34,926 nucleotides of DNA from Chitinophagaceae bacterium (GTDB lineage Bacteria > Bacteroidota > Bacteroidia > Chitinophagales > Chitinophagaceae): assembly GCA_021151685.1 (NCBI GenBank), contig JAGKWS010000034.1:1-34926 (forward strand), in the 5' to 3' direction. Both the position numbers and the translations under genes were made by a program. The notes beneath the pieces are model-generated. The model saw only the letters and a list, made by a program, of their open reading frames with translations, was not told where the DNA came from and searched no databases. Positions within the stretch are counted from its first letter, which is position 1, and every line of letters starts with the position of its first letter. Of the stretch, positions 25,901 to 32,748 are shown piece by piece.

Positions 25901-26767
25901 CTGGTGGGTAACCCGGTACCGCCAAAGCCCAATACCGATATTGTAGGTTACTCGTTCTATTATGTCAACCAGACAGTGGCAGGCTGTCCCAGCCTTATCG
26001 ACTCTATAAGAGTAGTAGTAAATCCCAAACCTACTGTTACGGTAAGTGATGGTGTTACTGTTTGTCCGCGCGAGTCGGTAGTAATGACGGCTACCAACCC
26101 CGATGCTATAGCATTTTATCGTTGGTATCCCGATTTGTACCTGTCCGATACTTCCGGCCCCGTGGTTACTTCCCGTCCCGAAACCAATATGGAGTACATG
26201 GTGGTATCCAGTAACATGTATGGCTGTACCGATACTGCTACGGTAAATGTAGAAGTGAAGGCTGCTGCGGTTATTCATCTCGAAGATTCTGTAACATTGT
26301 ATCCCGGCGAGTCATACCACATCAGCCCACTGTCAAATTGTATGACTTTCTCCTGGACACCTGCCGGAGGGTTGGATAGCCGCTGGATATCTAATCCTAC
26401 AGCTACACCGGGTGTTAGTACCAAGTATATTGTAACCGGTATCACCGAATGGGGTTGTAGAACACGCGATTCTATCAGTATCAATCTCACCGACGATGCA
26501 GTACTGACAGTACCAAATGCATTTGCACCAGGTAGCACCAATACCAAGTTCAAGATTATCAAACGTGGCTTGGCCAACCTCAATTATTTCCGCATCTACG
26601 ACCGTTGGGGAGTAATGGTGTACGAGGGTAAGGATATAGAAGACGGTTGGGATGGTACCTTCAAAGGTGTTCCACAGCCACTGGGTGTCTACATCTACGA
26701 CCTCAGTGCCACTACGCGCAATGGCACCATTTATAAGAAAACGGGTAATTTAACCTTGCTTCGATAA
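22979..26767 (+). CDS. Large repeat-rich surface protein with CHU_C/T9SS type B sorting domain
   Basis: A 1262-residue exported protein. Signal peptide: MKLSKLVLSLIGIATTLATT, cleaved near TKAQ. Residues about 25-345 form an unnamed N-terminal domain (AFIEAGVAANGSFG, YHPRAAVGGGG, DGWAVGTPGYYGDF, FEGWSVQCGG, TCDPDNDV) that I cannot assign. Residues about 447-937 hold six Ig-like modules of about 80 residues, each beginning like SNSPxCxGDTLxL with a WTGP motif in the middle and two Cys likely bridged. Two more divergent Ig-like modules follow (about 938-1095) and another beta-sandwich (about 1096-1170). The C-terminal 87 residues (VPNAFAPGSTNTKF...FRIYDRWGVMVYEG...GWDGTFKG...GVYIYDL) match the gliding-motility-associated C-terminal domain, a type B T9SS signal. 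It is probably a surface adhesin or matrix protein. Confidence 0.92.
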   Translation: MKLSKLVLSLIGIATTLATTTKAQLIAPSCFLQGAFIEAGVAANGSFGAGPVPATYHPRAAVGGGGTNIAIVYDYGRDGWAVGTPGYYGDFIFPGTPFEGWSVQCGGNRSDAFYSSGPASFAGPGGLSGSNTSYSYTPSSATCGMPPDPAYVSGVWTGSMTSSGGGLRIRQTTSVDTNGSWVLVNTVFTNAGAAPVTDLFYHRTCDPDNDVTYSSNYSTVNSITHQDDADHRVLAGSYGFAMYNNAYLALGTKDCRAKCLIYQSWPPPAGVANNLDLIYAGTAALGTPTYYAQGQTSVNQDIAIGLVYKLGTLAPGDSTMISYAYIMKDSLAIDSVFKEPTLVVNCVAAAPSGPAPAPTYDTFYACEHPGVVNVPVYIKYGGEKNWSWSRWNWAPSTGLSGTTGLSNTINIAGMSGPITYTITGTDSAVGMNTCANRTFYLTIYPCFNATSNSPDATPICAGDTLRLFAHGDSLGATYQWFGPGITGPLRGTTQYIKIPNAAMSDTGWHYVIRTRGGASDTTRTHVMIKPKPVIVASYNPPICSGNLLALYSNPDSVGETWIWRGPDGFTSVLSDPTRPSAPTTYSGVYTVIATFRGCTDSATVSVVIDSTPAVPTVGSNTPVCDNDTLFLTASSATIGVTYSWAGPSGYTSGVQNPVRPNPPLTASGTYTATATLGLCSSSATTTVEIRPTPAPVLGSNSPVCSGSILNLTASGASGSTFAWTGPNGFSSTSQNPSINPAITANTGVYSVVVTLNGCISAVTTINVVVDSTPTLLVLETNSPGLPGPSICEGDTLTFTALANPTGVTYTWTGPNSFASSVQNPFILGATPLATGSYTLVVAVGTCSLAAAINASVTPTPSVTATSNSPICSGDTVRLFGTSITGATFSWTGPYTFFSGAASPFRTPAVTEYSGVYTVNVTASGCANMATVNVLVNQTPTPPWIKWLTYCQFDDASNLQAFGSNVLWYTSSAPGLVGNPVPPKPNTDIVGYSFYYVNQTVAGCPSLIDSIRVVVNPKPTVTVSDGVTVCPRESVVMTATNPDAIAFYRWYPDLYLSDTSGPVVTSRPETNMEYMVVSSNMYGCTDTATVNVEVKAAAVIHLEDSVTLYPGESYHISPLSNCMTFSWTPAGGLDSRWISNPTATPGVSTKYIVTGITEWGCRTRDSISINLTDDAVLTVPNAFAPGSTNTKFKIIKRGLANLNYFRIYDRWGVMVYEGKDIEDGWDGTFKGVPQPLGVYIYDLSATTRNGTIYKKTGNLTLLR
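24317..25789 (+). repeat. Tandem array of six Ig-like modules inside the surface-protein gene
   Basis: Six consecutive coding repeats of roughly 230-250 bp (protein residues about 447-937). Each carries a Cys-containing opening strand (TPICAGD, PPICSGN, TPVCDND, SPVCSGS, PSICEGD, SPICSGD) and a G/TGP turn (WFGP, WRGP, WAGP, WTGP, WTGP, WTGP). The DNA copies are well diverged, so slippage or recombination is less likely than in recent repeats. Confidence 0.8.
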
Positions 26768-26785
26768 TAGTAAATAGGAACATTT

Positions 26786-26818
26786 ACAAAGGCTGCTTCA
26801 CTACGAGGCAGCCTTTGT
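26786..26818 (+). terminator. Intrinsic terminator after the surface-protein gene
   Basis: An 11-bp perfect stem (26786-26796 with 26808-26818, 11-nt loop) begins 19 nt after the stop and is followed by TGTATCTTTC. Confidence 0.8.
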
Positions 26819-26873
26819 TGTATCTTTCACATGCGTACGCGCTACACAACCGCATACATAAGCCAACATCGCA

Positions 26874-27233
26874 ATGGAAAAAATCAACATCGCCGAGAAG
26901 CTATCGCTGTTTACAGATCATTGGAATCCCCGTATTGTTGCCTCGCTCAATGGCCAGCATGTGCGTTTGGCAAAATTGCTGGGCGAGTTTGTTTGGCACA
27001 GCCACCAGCACGAGGACGAGCTGTTTTATGTACTGTCCGGCGAACTGTGTATGGAGTTTCGTGACAGGGTAGTAACCCTGCAACCCGGCGAGATGATAGT
27101 GGTGCCACGAGGGGTAGAGCACAGACCGGTTGCGGCACAGGAAGTATCTATAATGCTCTTCGAGCCGGCAGAGACCGTAAATACAGGTAATAACGAAGGC
27201 GAATTGACACGTAAATCTTTACACAACATATAA
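26874..27233 (+). CDS. Small single-domain cupin protein
   Basis: A 119-residue cytosolic beta-barrel protein. The two cupin motifs are WHSHQHEDELFYVLSGEL (metal ligands H44, H46, E49) and PGEMIVVPRGVEHRP (H83), giving the usual three-His-one-Glu metal site. Single-domain cupins of this size include metal- or ligand-binding sensors, isomerases and dioxygenase-like enzymes; the reaction cannot be chosen. The start at 26874 fits the family length; an upstream TATCTTTC (26820-26827) is a near-match promoter box. The OsmC-like gene begins 3 nt after the stop, so the two are almost certainly co-transcribed, followed closely by the vWA-PP2C-kinase triad. Confidence 0.85.
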   Translation: MEKINIAEKLSLFTDHWNPRIVASLNGQHVRLAKLLGEFVWHSHQHEDELFYVLSGELCMEFRDRVVTLQPGEMIVVPRGVEHRPVAAQEVSIMLFEPAETVNTGNNEGELTRKSLHNI

Positions 27234-27236
27234 CTT

Positions 27237-27716
27237 ATGTCGCGAGTTCATCATTACAACATTTCGGTAGAGTGGACAGGCAATAATGGCACGGGTACCA
27301 GCAATGCCGCTGCCTATCGCAGAGACCATACATTATCTGCTGCCAATCGTCAGCCATTGGCTTGTTCTTCAGACCCGGCCTTTCGTGGCGACCCTGCTAA
27401 GTACAACCCCGAGGATATGTTACTATATTCTCTGTCATCTTGCCACATGTTGTGGTACTTGCATCTATGTGCCGATGCTGGCATTGTGGTAACTGCCTAT
27501 ATCGACTATCCCGAGGCTACCATGGTAGAAGAGTCTGCCGAAGGCAAGGGGCGTTTTGTCAGTGCATGCCTCAAACCAGTTATCACAATAACGGATGCAT
27601 CTAAAGAAGAACTGGCACATAGCCTGCACGAGAAAGCCCACCACAAGTGCTTCATTGCTAATTCCTGCAACTTTCCGGTAACGCATGAGCCAACTTTTGT
27701 GATAGCCGCAACATAA
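27237..27716 (+). CDS. OsmC-family protein (putative thiol peroxidase)
   Basis: A 159-residue member of the OsmC/Ohr superfamily, whose members reduce organic hydroperoxides with a pair of cysteines. Seen: the first helix motif NPEDMLLYSLSSCHMLWYLHLC with probable peroxidatic C69, and HHKCFIANS with resolving C138, correctly placed in the second helix region. The N-terminal YNISVEWTGNNGTGT strand also fits the superfamily. It is closer to the general OsmC/YhfA-like branch than to Ohr, whose start is different; that subassignment is tentative. It lies 3 nt behind the cupin gene and 41 nt before the vWA gene. The context suggests a role in sensing or detoxifying peroxide. Confidence 0.86.
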   Translation: MSRVHHYNISVEWTGNNGTGTSNAAAYRRDHTLSAANRQPLACSSDPAFRGDPAKYNPEDMLLYSLSSCHMLWYLHLCADAGIVVTAYIDYPEATMVEESAEGKGRFVSACLKPVITITDASKEELAHSLHEKAHHKCFIANSCNFPVTHEPTFVIAAT

Positions 27717-27745
27717 CTATTGGTGCTGCCTGTGCCCCTGTTCTG

Positions 27746-27753
27746 TAACTTTG
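27746..27753 (+). promoter_or_regulatory. -7 promoter box (TAACTTTG) 4 nt before the vWA start codon
   Basis: An exact TAnnTTTG match; the ATG at 27758 follows after only tgct. Transcription would begin at or next to the start codon, giving a leaderless mRNA. A TTG at 27720-27722 is 23 nt upstream, slightly longer than the usual spacer. If real, the triad can be expressed independently of the cupin-OsmC pair. Confidence 0.55.
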
Positions 27754-27757
27754 TGCT

Positions 27758-28432
27758 ATGGACGAATATATTTCATTTGAGCAGATACCTTTTGGTAGCG
27801 ACAACTTTGCCGACAACCCCGAGCCGAGATGCCCATGTATTCTGCTGCTCGATACGTCGGGCTCCATGTCGGGTATGCCCATTCATCAGCTCAACGAGGG
27901 GGTACGTACTTTTCGGCAAGAGTTGCTTGGCGACCCCATTGCAACCAAGCGGGTAGAGGTGGGTATGGTTACATTTGGGCCGGTTACAGTAGAATCCGAT
28001 TTTCATACGGTACCCAATTTTCACCCCCGCGAGTTGGAAACAACGGGCGATACACCCTTGGGCGAAGCCATACGCACGGGTATAGATATGGTGAACCGCA
28101 GAAAGAAGGAATACAAGAATGCCGGTGTAGCCTACTACAAACCGTGGATTATACTGATAACAGATGGTGCCCCTACCGACGACTGGGCCGAGGCCGTACA
28201 ACTGGTGCATAAAGGCGAGGCTGCCAAATCGTTCGCATTCTTTGCCATTGGTGTAGAAGGTGCCAATATGGATGTGCTGAAGCAAATATCTGTTCGGTCA
28301 CCGCTCAAGCTCAAAGGGCTCATGTTCCGCGAGTTTTTTATGTGGTTGTCTGCATCTATGAAAATGGTATCTGCTAAAAATCCCGGCAGTGCCATCAACT
28401 TATTGCCCCCCAGTGGTTGGAGCGAACTATGA
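27758..28432 (+). CDS. vWA-domain protein, TerY/YegL-like
   Basis: A 224-residue soluble von Willebrand A domain protein (COG4245 group). The metal-ion-dependent adhesion site is complete: DTSGSMSG (D32, S34, S36), the Thr of TGDTPLGEAI (T99) and ITDGAPTDDW (D136). TerY-like vWA proteins bind partners through this Mg-dependent site and belong to the tellurite-resistance/stress gene set; E. coli YegL is a relative. There is no signal peptide or membrane segment. It overlaps the PP2C gene by 4 nt (ATGA), and the kinase follows that, giving the vWA-phosphatase-kinase order of the TerY-P triad. It probably acts as the partner or regulated target of the kinase/phosphatase pair. Confidence 0.9.
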   Translation: MDEYISFEQIPFGSDNFADNPEPRCPCILLLDTSGSMSGMPIHQLNEGVRTFRQELLGDPIATKRVEVGMVTFGPVTVESDFHTVPNFHPRELETTGDTPLGEAIRTGIDMVNRRKKEYKNAGVAYYKPWIILITDGAPTDDWAEAVQLVHKGEAAKSFAFFAIGVEGANMDVLKQISVRSPLKLKGLMFREFFMWLSASMKMVSAKNPGSAINLLPPSGWSEL

Positions 28433-29187
28433 TGTGGAAGGTAATAGCGCAAAGTGTAGCAGGTACATCGCATGCTTCTGCCGGGCGTGGTTGCGACGAC
28501 GCACAAGCGTGGGTATTGCAACAATTCAATGACCAACAAATATTTATTGCCTGTGCCAGCGATGGGGCAGGCTCAGCTTCGCAATCGGCCACAGCGGCCA
28601 ATGCGGTAGTTCGGTTTGTTGTAGACTATCTGAGCAAAAACACCCCCGGACAGGAGCAACTCACGGAATCGGGGCTGATAGCTATGGCAGAGGAAGCTCA
28701 TTGGATGCTGGCGGAAATGGCCAACGAGCAAGGTATGCCTATGTACGAGTATGCCTGTACTATGCTGGGTTGCGTGATATTCCCCGGCAGCAGTGCATGG
28801 TTTCAGGTAGGAGATGGGGCCATAGTGCGGTCTGCCGATGGCGAACAATATGGTGTGGTTTGGTGGCCGCAGAATGGAGAATACCTGAATACTACTGCTT
28901 TTATTACAGACGATGACTATCTGTCCAATTTGCAGGTGTCCGTTACCACAGACTCTGTTGCAGAAGTAGCTTTGCTAACAGACGGGTTGCAGCTTTTGGC
29001 ATTGAGTATGGAGAATAGCAGTGCCCATCAGCCTTTCTTCCGCGATATGTTCAGGGTATTGCGAATGGCCGATACACCCGAAAAAGTAGCCCAGTTGAAT
29101 GGTAAATTGACCGCTTTTTTGAATAGCGACCCGGTAAATGCCCGTACCGATGACGACAAGACACTGATACTGGCTACAACAATATAA
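28429..29187 (+). CDS. PP2C-family protein phosphatase, YegK/PphC-like
   Basis: A metal-dependent Ser/Thr phosphatase of 252 residues. Start: ATG at 28429, overlapping the vWA stop (ATGATG; the second ATG at 28432 is also possible). Motifs: GCDDAQ (D23, D24), ACASDGAGSASQS (D45, the core metal Asp with DG), VGDGAIV, LLTDGLQLLAL, and the C-terminal RTDDDKTLIL that supplies the last metal ligands. It fits the compact bacterial PP2C group (PF13672) to which E. coli PphC belongs. It is expected to remove phosphate from the kinase encoded 3 nt downstream and from their shared targets. Translational coupling to both neighbours implies matched amounts of the three proteins. Confidence 0.9.
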   Translation: MMWKVIAQSVAGTSHASAGRGCDDAQAWVLQQFNDQQIFIACASDGAGSASQSATAANAVVRFVVDYLSKNTPGQEQLTESGLIAMAEEAHWMLAEMANEQGMPMYEYACTMLGCVIFPGSSAWFQVGDGAIVRSADGEQYGVVWWPQNGEYLNTTAFITDDDYLSNLQVSVTTDSVAEVALLTDGLQLLALSMENSSAHQPFFRDMFRVLRMADTPEKVAQLNGKLTAFLNSDPVNARTDDDKTLILATTI

Positions 29188-29190
29188 ATT

Positions 29191-31110
29191 ATGGCATGGT
29201 TTGGCAATGATGGTACTTCCTATATCCCTTCCCGTCAGCTGGGTAGGGGCGGGGAGGGTACTGTCTACGACCTGCAGAGCCATACCGGGCTGGTTGCCAA
29301 AATATACAACGAACCTCCTTCTCAACAGTTACAGCATAAATTGCAGCGTATGGTGGCTATTCGCTCCATACATCTGGATCGTTATGCGGCATGGCCCTCC
29401 CATATTCTTCAGGACTTCGATGGAAATATGGTGGGTTTTGTAATGCGCAATCTGTCGGGTTATGTACCGTTGCACCATGTATTCAGCCCCATGGACCGTA
29501 AGAAAATGTTCCCCGACAAGGGCTACAATTTTTTGGTACATGTGGCCCGCAATCTGGCTACTGCATTCTTCCGCCTGCACGAGGCCGGGCTGGTAGTGGG
29601 CGATGTAAATGAAGGTAACATACTGGTATCGGCCAATGGTATGGTAGCCTTTATAGATTGCGATTCTTTTCAGGTGCAGGATGGCAATACCTACTTTTAT
29701 TGCGAGGTGGGCGTACCCCGCTATACACCGCCCGAGTTGCTACGCCGTAAGTCGTTCGAAAAGGTAGTACGCACTACCAATACCGATTGTTTTTCGATGG
29801 CGGTTTTGCTCTTTCAGCTCCTGTTTTTAGGCAGGCATCCTTTTGCTGGCCGCAACACCTCATCGGCCGATATGGATGAGGAAACGGCTATTCGTTTAGG
29901 CCATTTTGCGTACTCGCTTACCACCGAAAAAAGGAAACTTACCCCACCGCCAGACAGTCTCAGTTTTGCCGATATGCCACCAGAGGTAAAGGCACTTTTT
30001 CATCAGGCTTTTGAAACCGCCGAACGGCCCACACCACAGCAATGGATACCCGTATTAGACAATATGCTGGGACAGATAGCTACCTGTTCTCTATCGGCAT
30101 TGCATACCTATCCCGCTTCGTTCCCCGAATGTCCGTGGTGTGCCTTCCGCAAGCAAAAGGGTATCATTTATTTTCTGGATGATAGCTACATACAAGCCAA
30201 TGCCGCTTTGGGCAACTTAGAGCATTTCATCAGCACATTTCAGGCACAGCCATTGCAGGGCAACAAATGGGTACAACCTGCGTTGCCCCGTCTCAAAGGC
30301 CATGTAGCCGTTTCGGTGCGCACCGGTTTGAGGTGGCGGTACACCGTCAGTCTTGTTTTGTTACTCGTTGCTTTTGCAGGCAGTTTTATCCATTGGTCAT
30401 GCTTGTATGGGGGTATTGCGGCATCAATTATTGTGTTCCGCTTTTCTCCGTGGGCAAAGAAGTTGCGCAGAGAGAAAAACAAGTTGCGTGCTGCCGGCCG
30501 AGATGCTTTTGCCAGATTGCACCAAATGATTACTGAGTACGAAACTCCAAACGACCTCACTGCGGGTAATGCAGCATTGGCCAATCTTACACAGTTCATA
30601 GCCAGCTACCGCAATCTGCCTGCCGAGTTGGAGCACCGCTACAATGCACTGGAGGAAGTACTGTATAACGAACAATTGGACGATTATCTACGGCAGTTCT
30701 ACATAGAAGACCATACCATACCCTCTATCAGTACCGCCCGCAAGCGCACGCTCATAGAGAATGGCATCCGCAATGCCTCGCACATACCGCGACTGGCCAC
30801 CCGCAAGGTGCCCGGTATAGGCCCCGCATACGAGCAAAAACTCTACGACTGGCGCAGACAAATGTCGGCAGGTTTTGTTTACATCCCCGACAATTACCGC
30901 CTGCGGCAGGCACGCGAGAAAGCATTGGAAGAGGTAACCCCAATCCGTCATCAGTTGGCGCAAAAAATCCGTACCGAGTATCAATCTTATAATTTTTTCC
31001 GGTTGAATATCTCCAACCGTTCCGAAGCTTTGCGCCGAAATGCAGAGCAACAATTTATTAAATGTCATCAGGCGATGGCCGATGCACGCGAGATAGATAA
31101 GTGGATGTAG
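29191..31110 (+). CDS. Membrane-anchored protein kinase with CPWC motif and helix-hairpin-helix domain, YegI-like
   Basis: A 639-residue Ser/Thr-type kinase (COG4248 group). Kinase domain, residues about 10-290: the Gly-rich loop LGRGGEGTVY (17-26), catalytic Lys in LVAKIY (K37), and a catalytic loop GDVNEGNIL in which D138 and N143 are kept but HRD reads VGD. DFG is replaced by DCD (156-158), and the APE-like motif is TPPEL. A CPWC pair follows (314-317), perhaps half of a metal site. Two hydrophobic segments (about 384-400 and 404-417) probably anchor it in the inner membrane. Then come helices and a helix-hairpin-helix element (TRKVPGIGPAYEQKLYDW, about 537-554), a non-specific DNA-binding fold. 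Last gene of the vWA-PP2C-kinase triad. Confidence 0.9.
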   Translation: MAWFGNDGTSYIPSRQLGRGGEGTVYDLQSHTGLVAKIYNEPPSQQLQHKLQRMVAIRSIHLDRYAAWPSHILQDFDGNMVGFVMRNLSGYVPLHHVFSPMDRKKMFPDKGYNFLVHVARNLATAFFRLHEAGLVVGDVNEGNILVSANGMVAFIDCDSFQVQDGNTYFYCEVGVPRYTPPELLRRKSFEKVVRTTNTDCFSMAVLLFQLLFLGRHPFAGRNTSSADMDEETAIRLGHFAYSLTTEKRKLTPPPDSLSFADMPPEVKALFHQAFETAERPTPQQWIPVLDNMLGQIATCSLSALHTYPASFPECPWCAFRKQKGIIYFLDDSYIQANAALGNLEHFISTFQAQPLQGNKWVQPALPRLKGHVAVSVRTGLRWRYTVSLVLLLVAFAGSFIHWSCLYGGIAASIIVFRFSPWAKKLRREKNKLRAAGRDAFARLHQMITEYETPNDLTAGNAALANLTQFIASYRNLPAELEHRYNALEEVLYNEQLDDYLRQFYIEDHTIPSISTARKRTLIENGIRNASHIPRLATRKVPGIGPAYEQKLYDWRRQMSAGFVYIPDNYRLRQAREKALEEVTPIRHQLAQKIRTEYQSYNFFRLNISNRSEALRRNAEQQFIKCHQAMADAREIDKWM

Positions 31111-31127
31111 CAGTCTGCAATACCCCG

Positions 31128-31293
31128 GTTAGTGAAGATGGCGAAATAAAGTACACCAAGTTTAATGATTATATTTCTTTTGTGCAAGGTGCGGAATCCG
31201 CGAATGATGAATCATTTAAGGACTTCCGCAATGCTACACAAATGGTATAGAATTGTTGAAATGGTTTACTTTATTTTGGCATCTTCACTTATC
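31128..31293 (+). repeat. Intergenic repeat, copy 2 (partner at 18995)
   Basis: Homologous to 18995-19155, sharing GTTAGTGAAGAT (31128-31139), GAATGATGAATCATTTA (31202-31218) and ATGGTTTACTTTATT (31261-31275). This copy has the better palindromic core: AATGAT-ga-ATCATT, flanked by GCGGAA (31191-31196) and TTCCGC (31224-31229). It lies between the kinase gene and the SDR gene. One frame stays open from a GTG at 31101 to a TAG at 31248-31250 (49 codons), but the differences from copy 1 fall on all codon positions and copy 1 is frameshifted, so a protein is not favoured. Confidence 0.85.
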
Positions 31294-31338
31294 TACAATT
31301 AACACCAGCCACTTATCTTTACCCTTTCAAATCAATAT

Positions 31339-32115
31339 ATGAGCAAAGTCATTTTGATTACCGGAGCCACATCTGGTTTTGGAAGAGCTATAGCAGAGAA
31401 GTTTGCAAAAGAGGGGTACACCGTATGCATTACCGGTCGCCGGGCCGACAGGCTTTATGCCTTAAAGAACGAATTGGAAGCGAAATATGGGGTAAAAGTA
31501 ATTGCACTCACCTTCGATGTGCGCGACAGCAAGCAGGTAGCCGCTGCCATGGACGAGTTCCGCAAACAGACCGACCGTGTAGATATACTGGTAAACAATG
31601 CAGGCCTTGCTTCAGGACTTTCCACCATAGATGAGGGCAATCTCGAAGATTGGGAAGTAATGATTGATACCAATGTAAAGGGCTTGCTGTACATGACACG
31701 CCAGATAGCCCCCATGATGCGCGAGCAGACGAATGGGCACATCATCAACATTGGTTCTACGGCGGGCAAGTCGGTATACAAAAACGGCAATGTGTACTGC
31801 GCAACCAAGTTTGCGGTAGATGCGCTTACACAAGCCACCCGTATAGATATGTTGCCCTACGGTATCAAGGTTACAGCCATCAACCCCGGCATGGCCGAGA
31901 CCGAGTTTTCGCTGGTACGCTTCAAAGGCGATGAAGAAAGAGCTGCCAATATGTACAAAGGTGTGCGCCCGCTGCGTGCCGAAGATATTGCCGATATAGC
32001 ATGGTACTGCGCTACATTGCCACCACACGTATGCATTAACGACCTTACTGTTACCTGCCTTACGCAGGTCAACAGTGTATATCATATAAAGGAAGCCGAG
32101 CGAATTGTAAAGTAG
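31339..32115 (+). CDS. SDR-family NAD(P)-dependent oxidoreductase, YdfG-like
   Basis: A classical short-chain dehydrogenase of 258 residues. Cofactor motif TGATSGFG (8-15), with Arg residues after the second strand (ITGRRADRL) that favour NADP; NNAG (86-89); catalytic S140 in NIGSTAG, Y153 and K157 in YCATK; and NPGMAETEFS in the substrate loop. Overall it resembles YdfG, the NADP-dependent 3-hydroxy acid (serine/allo-threonine) dehydrogenase and malonic semialdehyde reductase group, so small hydroxy acids are the likely substrates; exact specificity is not readable. The promoter may be TATCTTTA (31314-31321), a one-base mismatch to consensus, 17 nt before the ATG. The gene ends in its own terminator. 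Confidence 0.92.
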   Translation: MSKVILITGATSGFGRAIAEKFAKEGYTVCITGRRADRLYALKNELEAKYGVKVIALTFDVRDSKQVAAAMDEFRKQTDRVDILVNNAGLASGLSTIDEGNLEDWEVMIDTNVKGLLYMTRQIAPMMREQTNGHIINIGSTAGKSVYKNGNVYCATKFAVDALTQATRIDMLPYGIKVTAINPGMAETEFSLVRFKGDEERAANMYKGVRPLRAEDIADIAWYCATLPPHVCINDLTVTCLTQVNSVYHIKEAERIVK

Positions 32116-32126
32116 ATGGCAGACAC

Positions 32127-32160
32127 AGGGGCAGCAAACCATTCAAGTGTTACTGCCCCT
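32127..32160 (+). terminator. Intrinsic terminator after the SDR gene
   Basis: An 8-bp GC-rich stem (32127-32134 with 32153-32160), extended by a short inner AAC/GTT pairing, begins 12 nt after the stop and is followed by TTTTGGG after the right arm's closing T. Confidence 0.8.
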
Positions 32161-32202
32161 TTTGGGCTGCTCTACTTTTCTCACTAAGCAATCACACAAT
32201 TC

Positions 32203-32685
32203 ATGCCCCAACTTCGCCCCATTACCCCTGCCGACAATGCCACAATAGCCGCCATCATCCGGTCGGTACTCACCGAATTTGGCGCAGCCAAACCCGGCAC
32301 TGTTTACTACGACCCCACTACCGATTATTTGCATACTCTTTTTGCTACAGCAGGTGCCGCCTACCATATAGCCCATACCGATGGTACAATATGGGGTGGG
32401 GCGGGGGTGTACCCCACGCCGGGTTTACCGGAGGGCTGCTGCGAGCTGGTGAAACTTTACCTGTTACCCGAAGCGCGTGGGTTGGGCTTGGGCAAGGCAC
32501 TTATAGAAAACTGCTTCCGCCTGGCCAAAGAAATGGGCTACACACAGGTGTACCTCGAAACCATGCCCGAGCTCAGTATGGCCGTAAGTCTCTACGAGCG
32601 TTGCGGGTTCCGTTACCTTCCGGCACCGCTGGGCAATTCAGGTCACTTTGGTTGCAATATATGGATGGTGCGCCACCTGTCATAA
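32203..32685 (+). CDS. GNAT-family N-acetyltransferase
   Basis: A 160-residue acetyl-CoA-dependent acyltransferase. Motif A is clear: LVKLYLLPEARGLGLGKALI, with the pyrophosphate-binding R92-G-L-G-L-G97, followed by AKEMGYTQVYLET and the C-terminal SLYERCGFRYL (motif B). Length and layout are those of small single-domain GNATs acting on amino groups of metabolites, antibiotics or protein N-termini; the substrate cannot be predicted. A near-match promoter box TACTTTTC (32173-32180) lies 22 nt before the ATG, just beyond the SDR terminator, so it is probably transcribed on its own. Confidence 0.9.
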   Translation: MPQLRPITPADNATIAAIIRSVLTEFGAAKPGTVYYDPTTDYLHTLFATAGAAYHIAHTDGTIWGGAGVYPTPGLPEGCCELVKLYLLPEARGLGLGKALIENCFRLAKEMGYTQVYLETMPELSMAVSLYERCGFRYLPAPLGNSGHFGCNIWMVRHLS

Positions 32686-32734
32686 AGGTGCAATTTTACC
32701 CCCTGCCGGGCATAGGTGCTAGCCTCAAATGTCT

Positions 32735-32742
32735 TACTTTTG
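32735..32742 (+). promoter_or_regulatory. -7 promoter box (TACTTTTG) 6 nt before the E1 start codon
   Basis: An exact TAnnTTTG match followed by cgctcc and the ATG at 32749. As at 27746, this implies transcription starting at or next to the start codon. No -33 TTG is visible. Confidence 0.55.
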
Positions 32743-32748
32743 CGCTCC

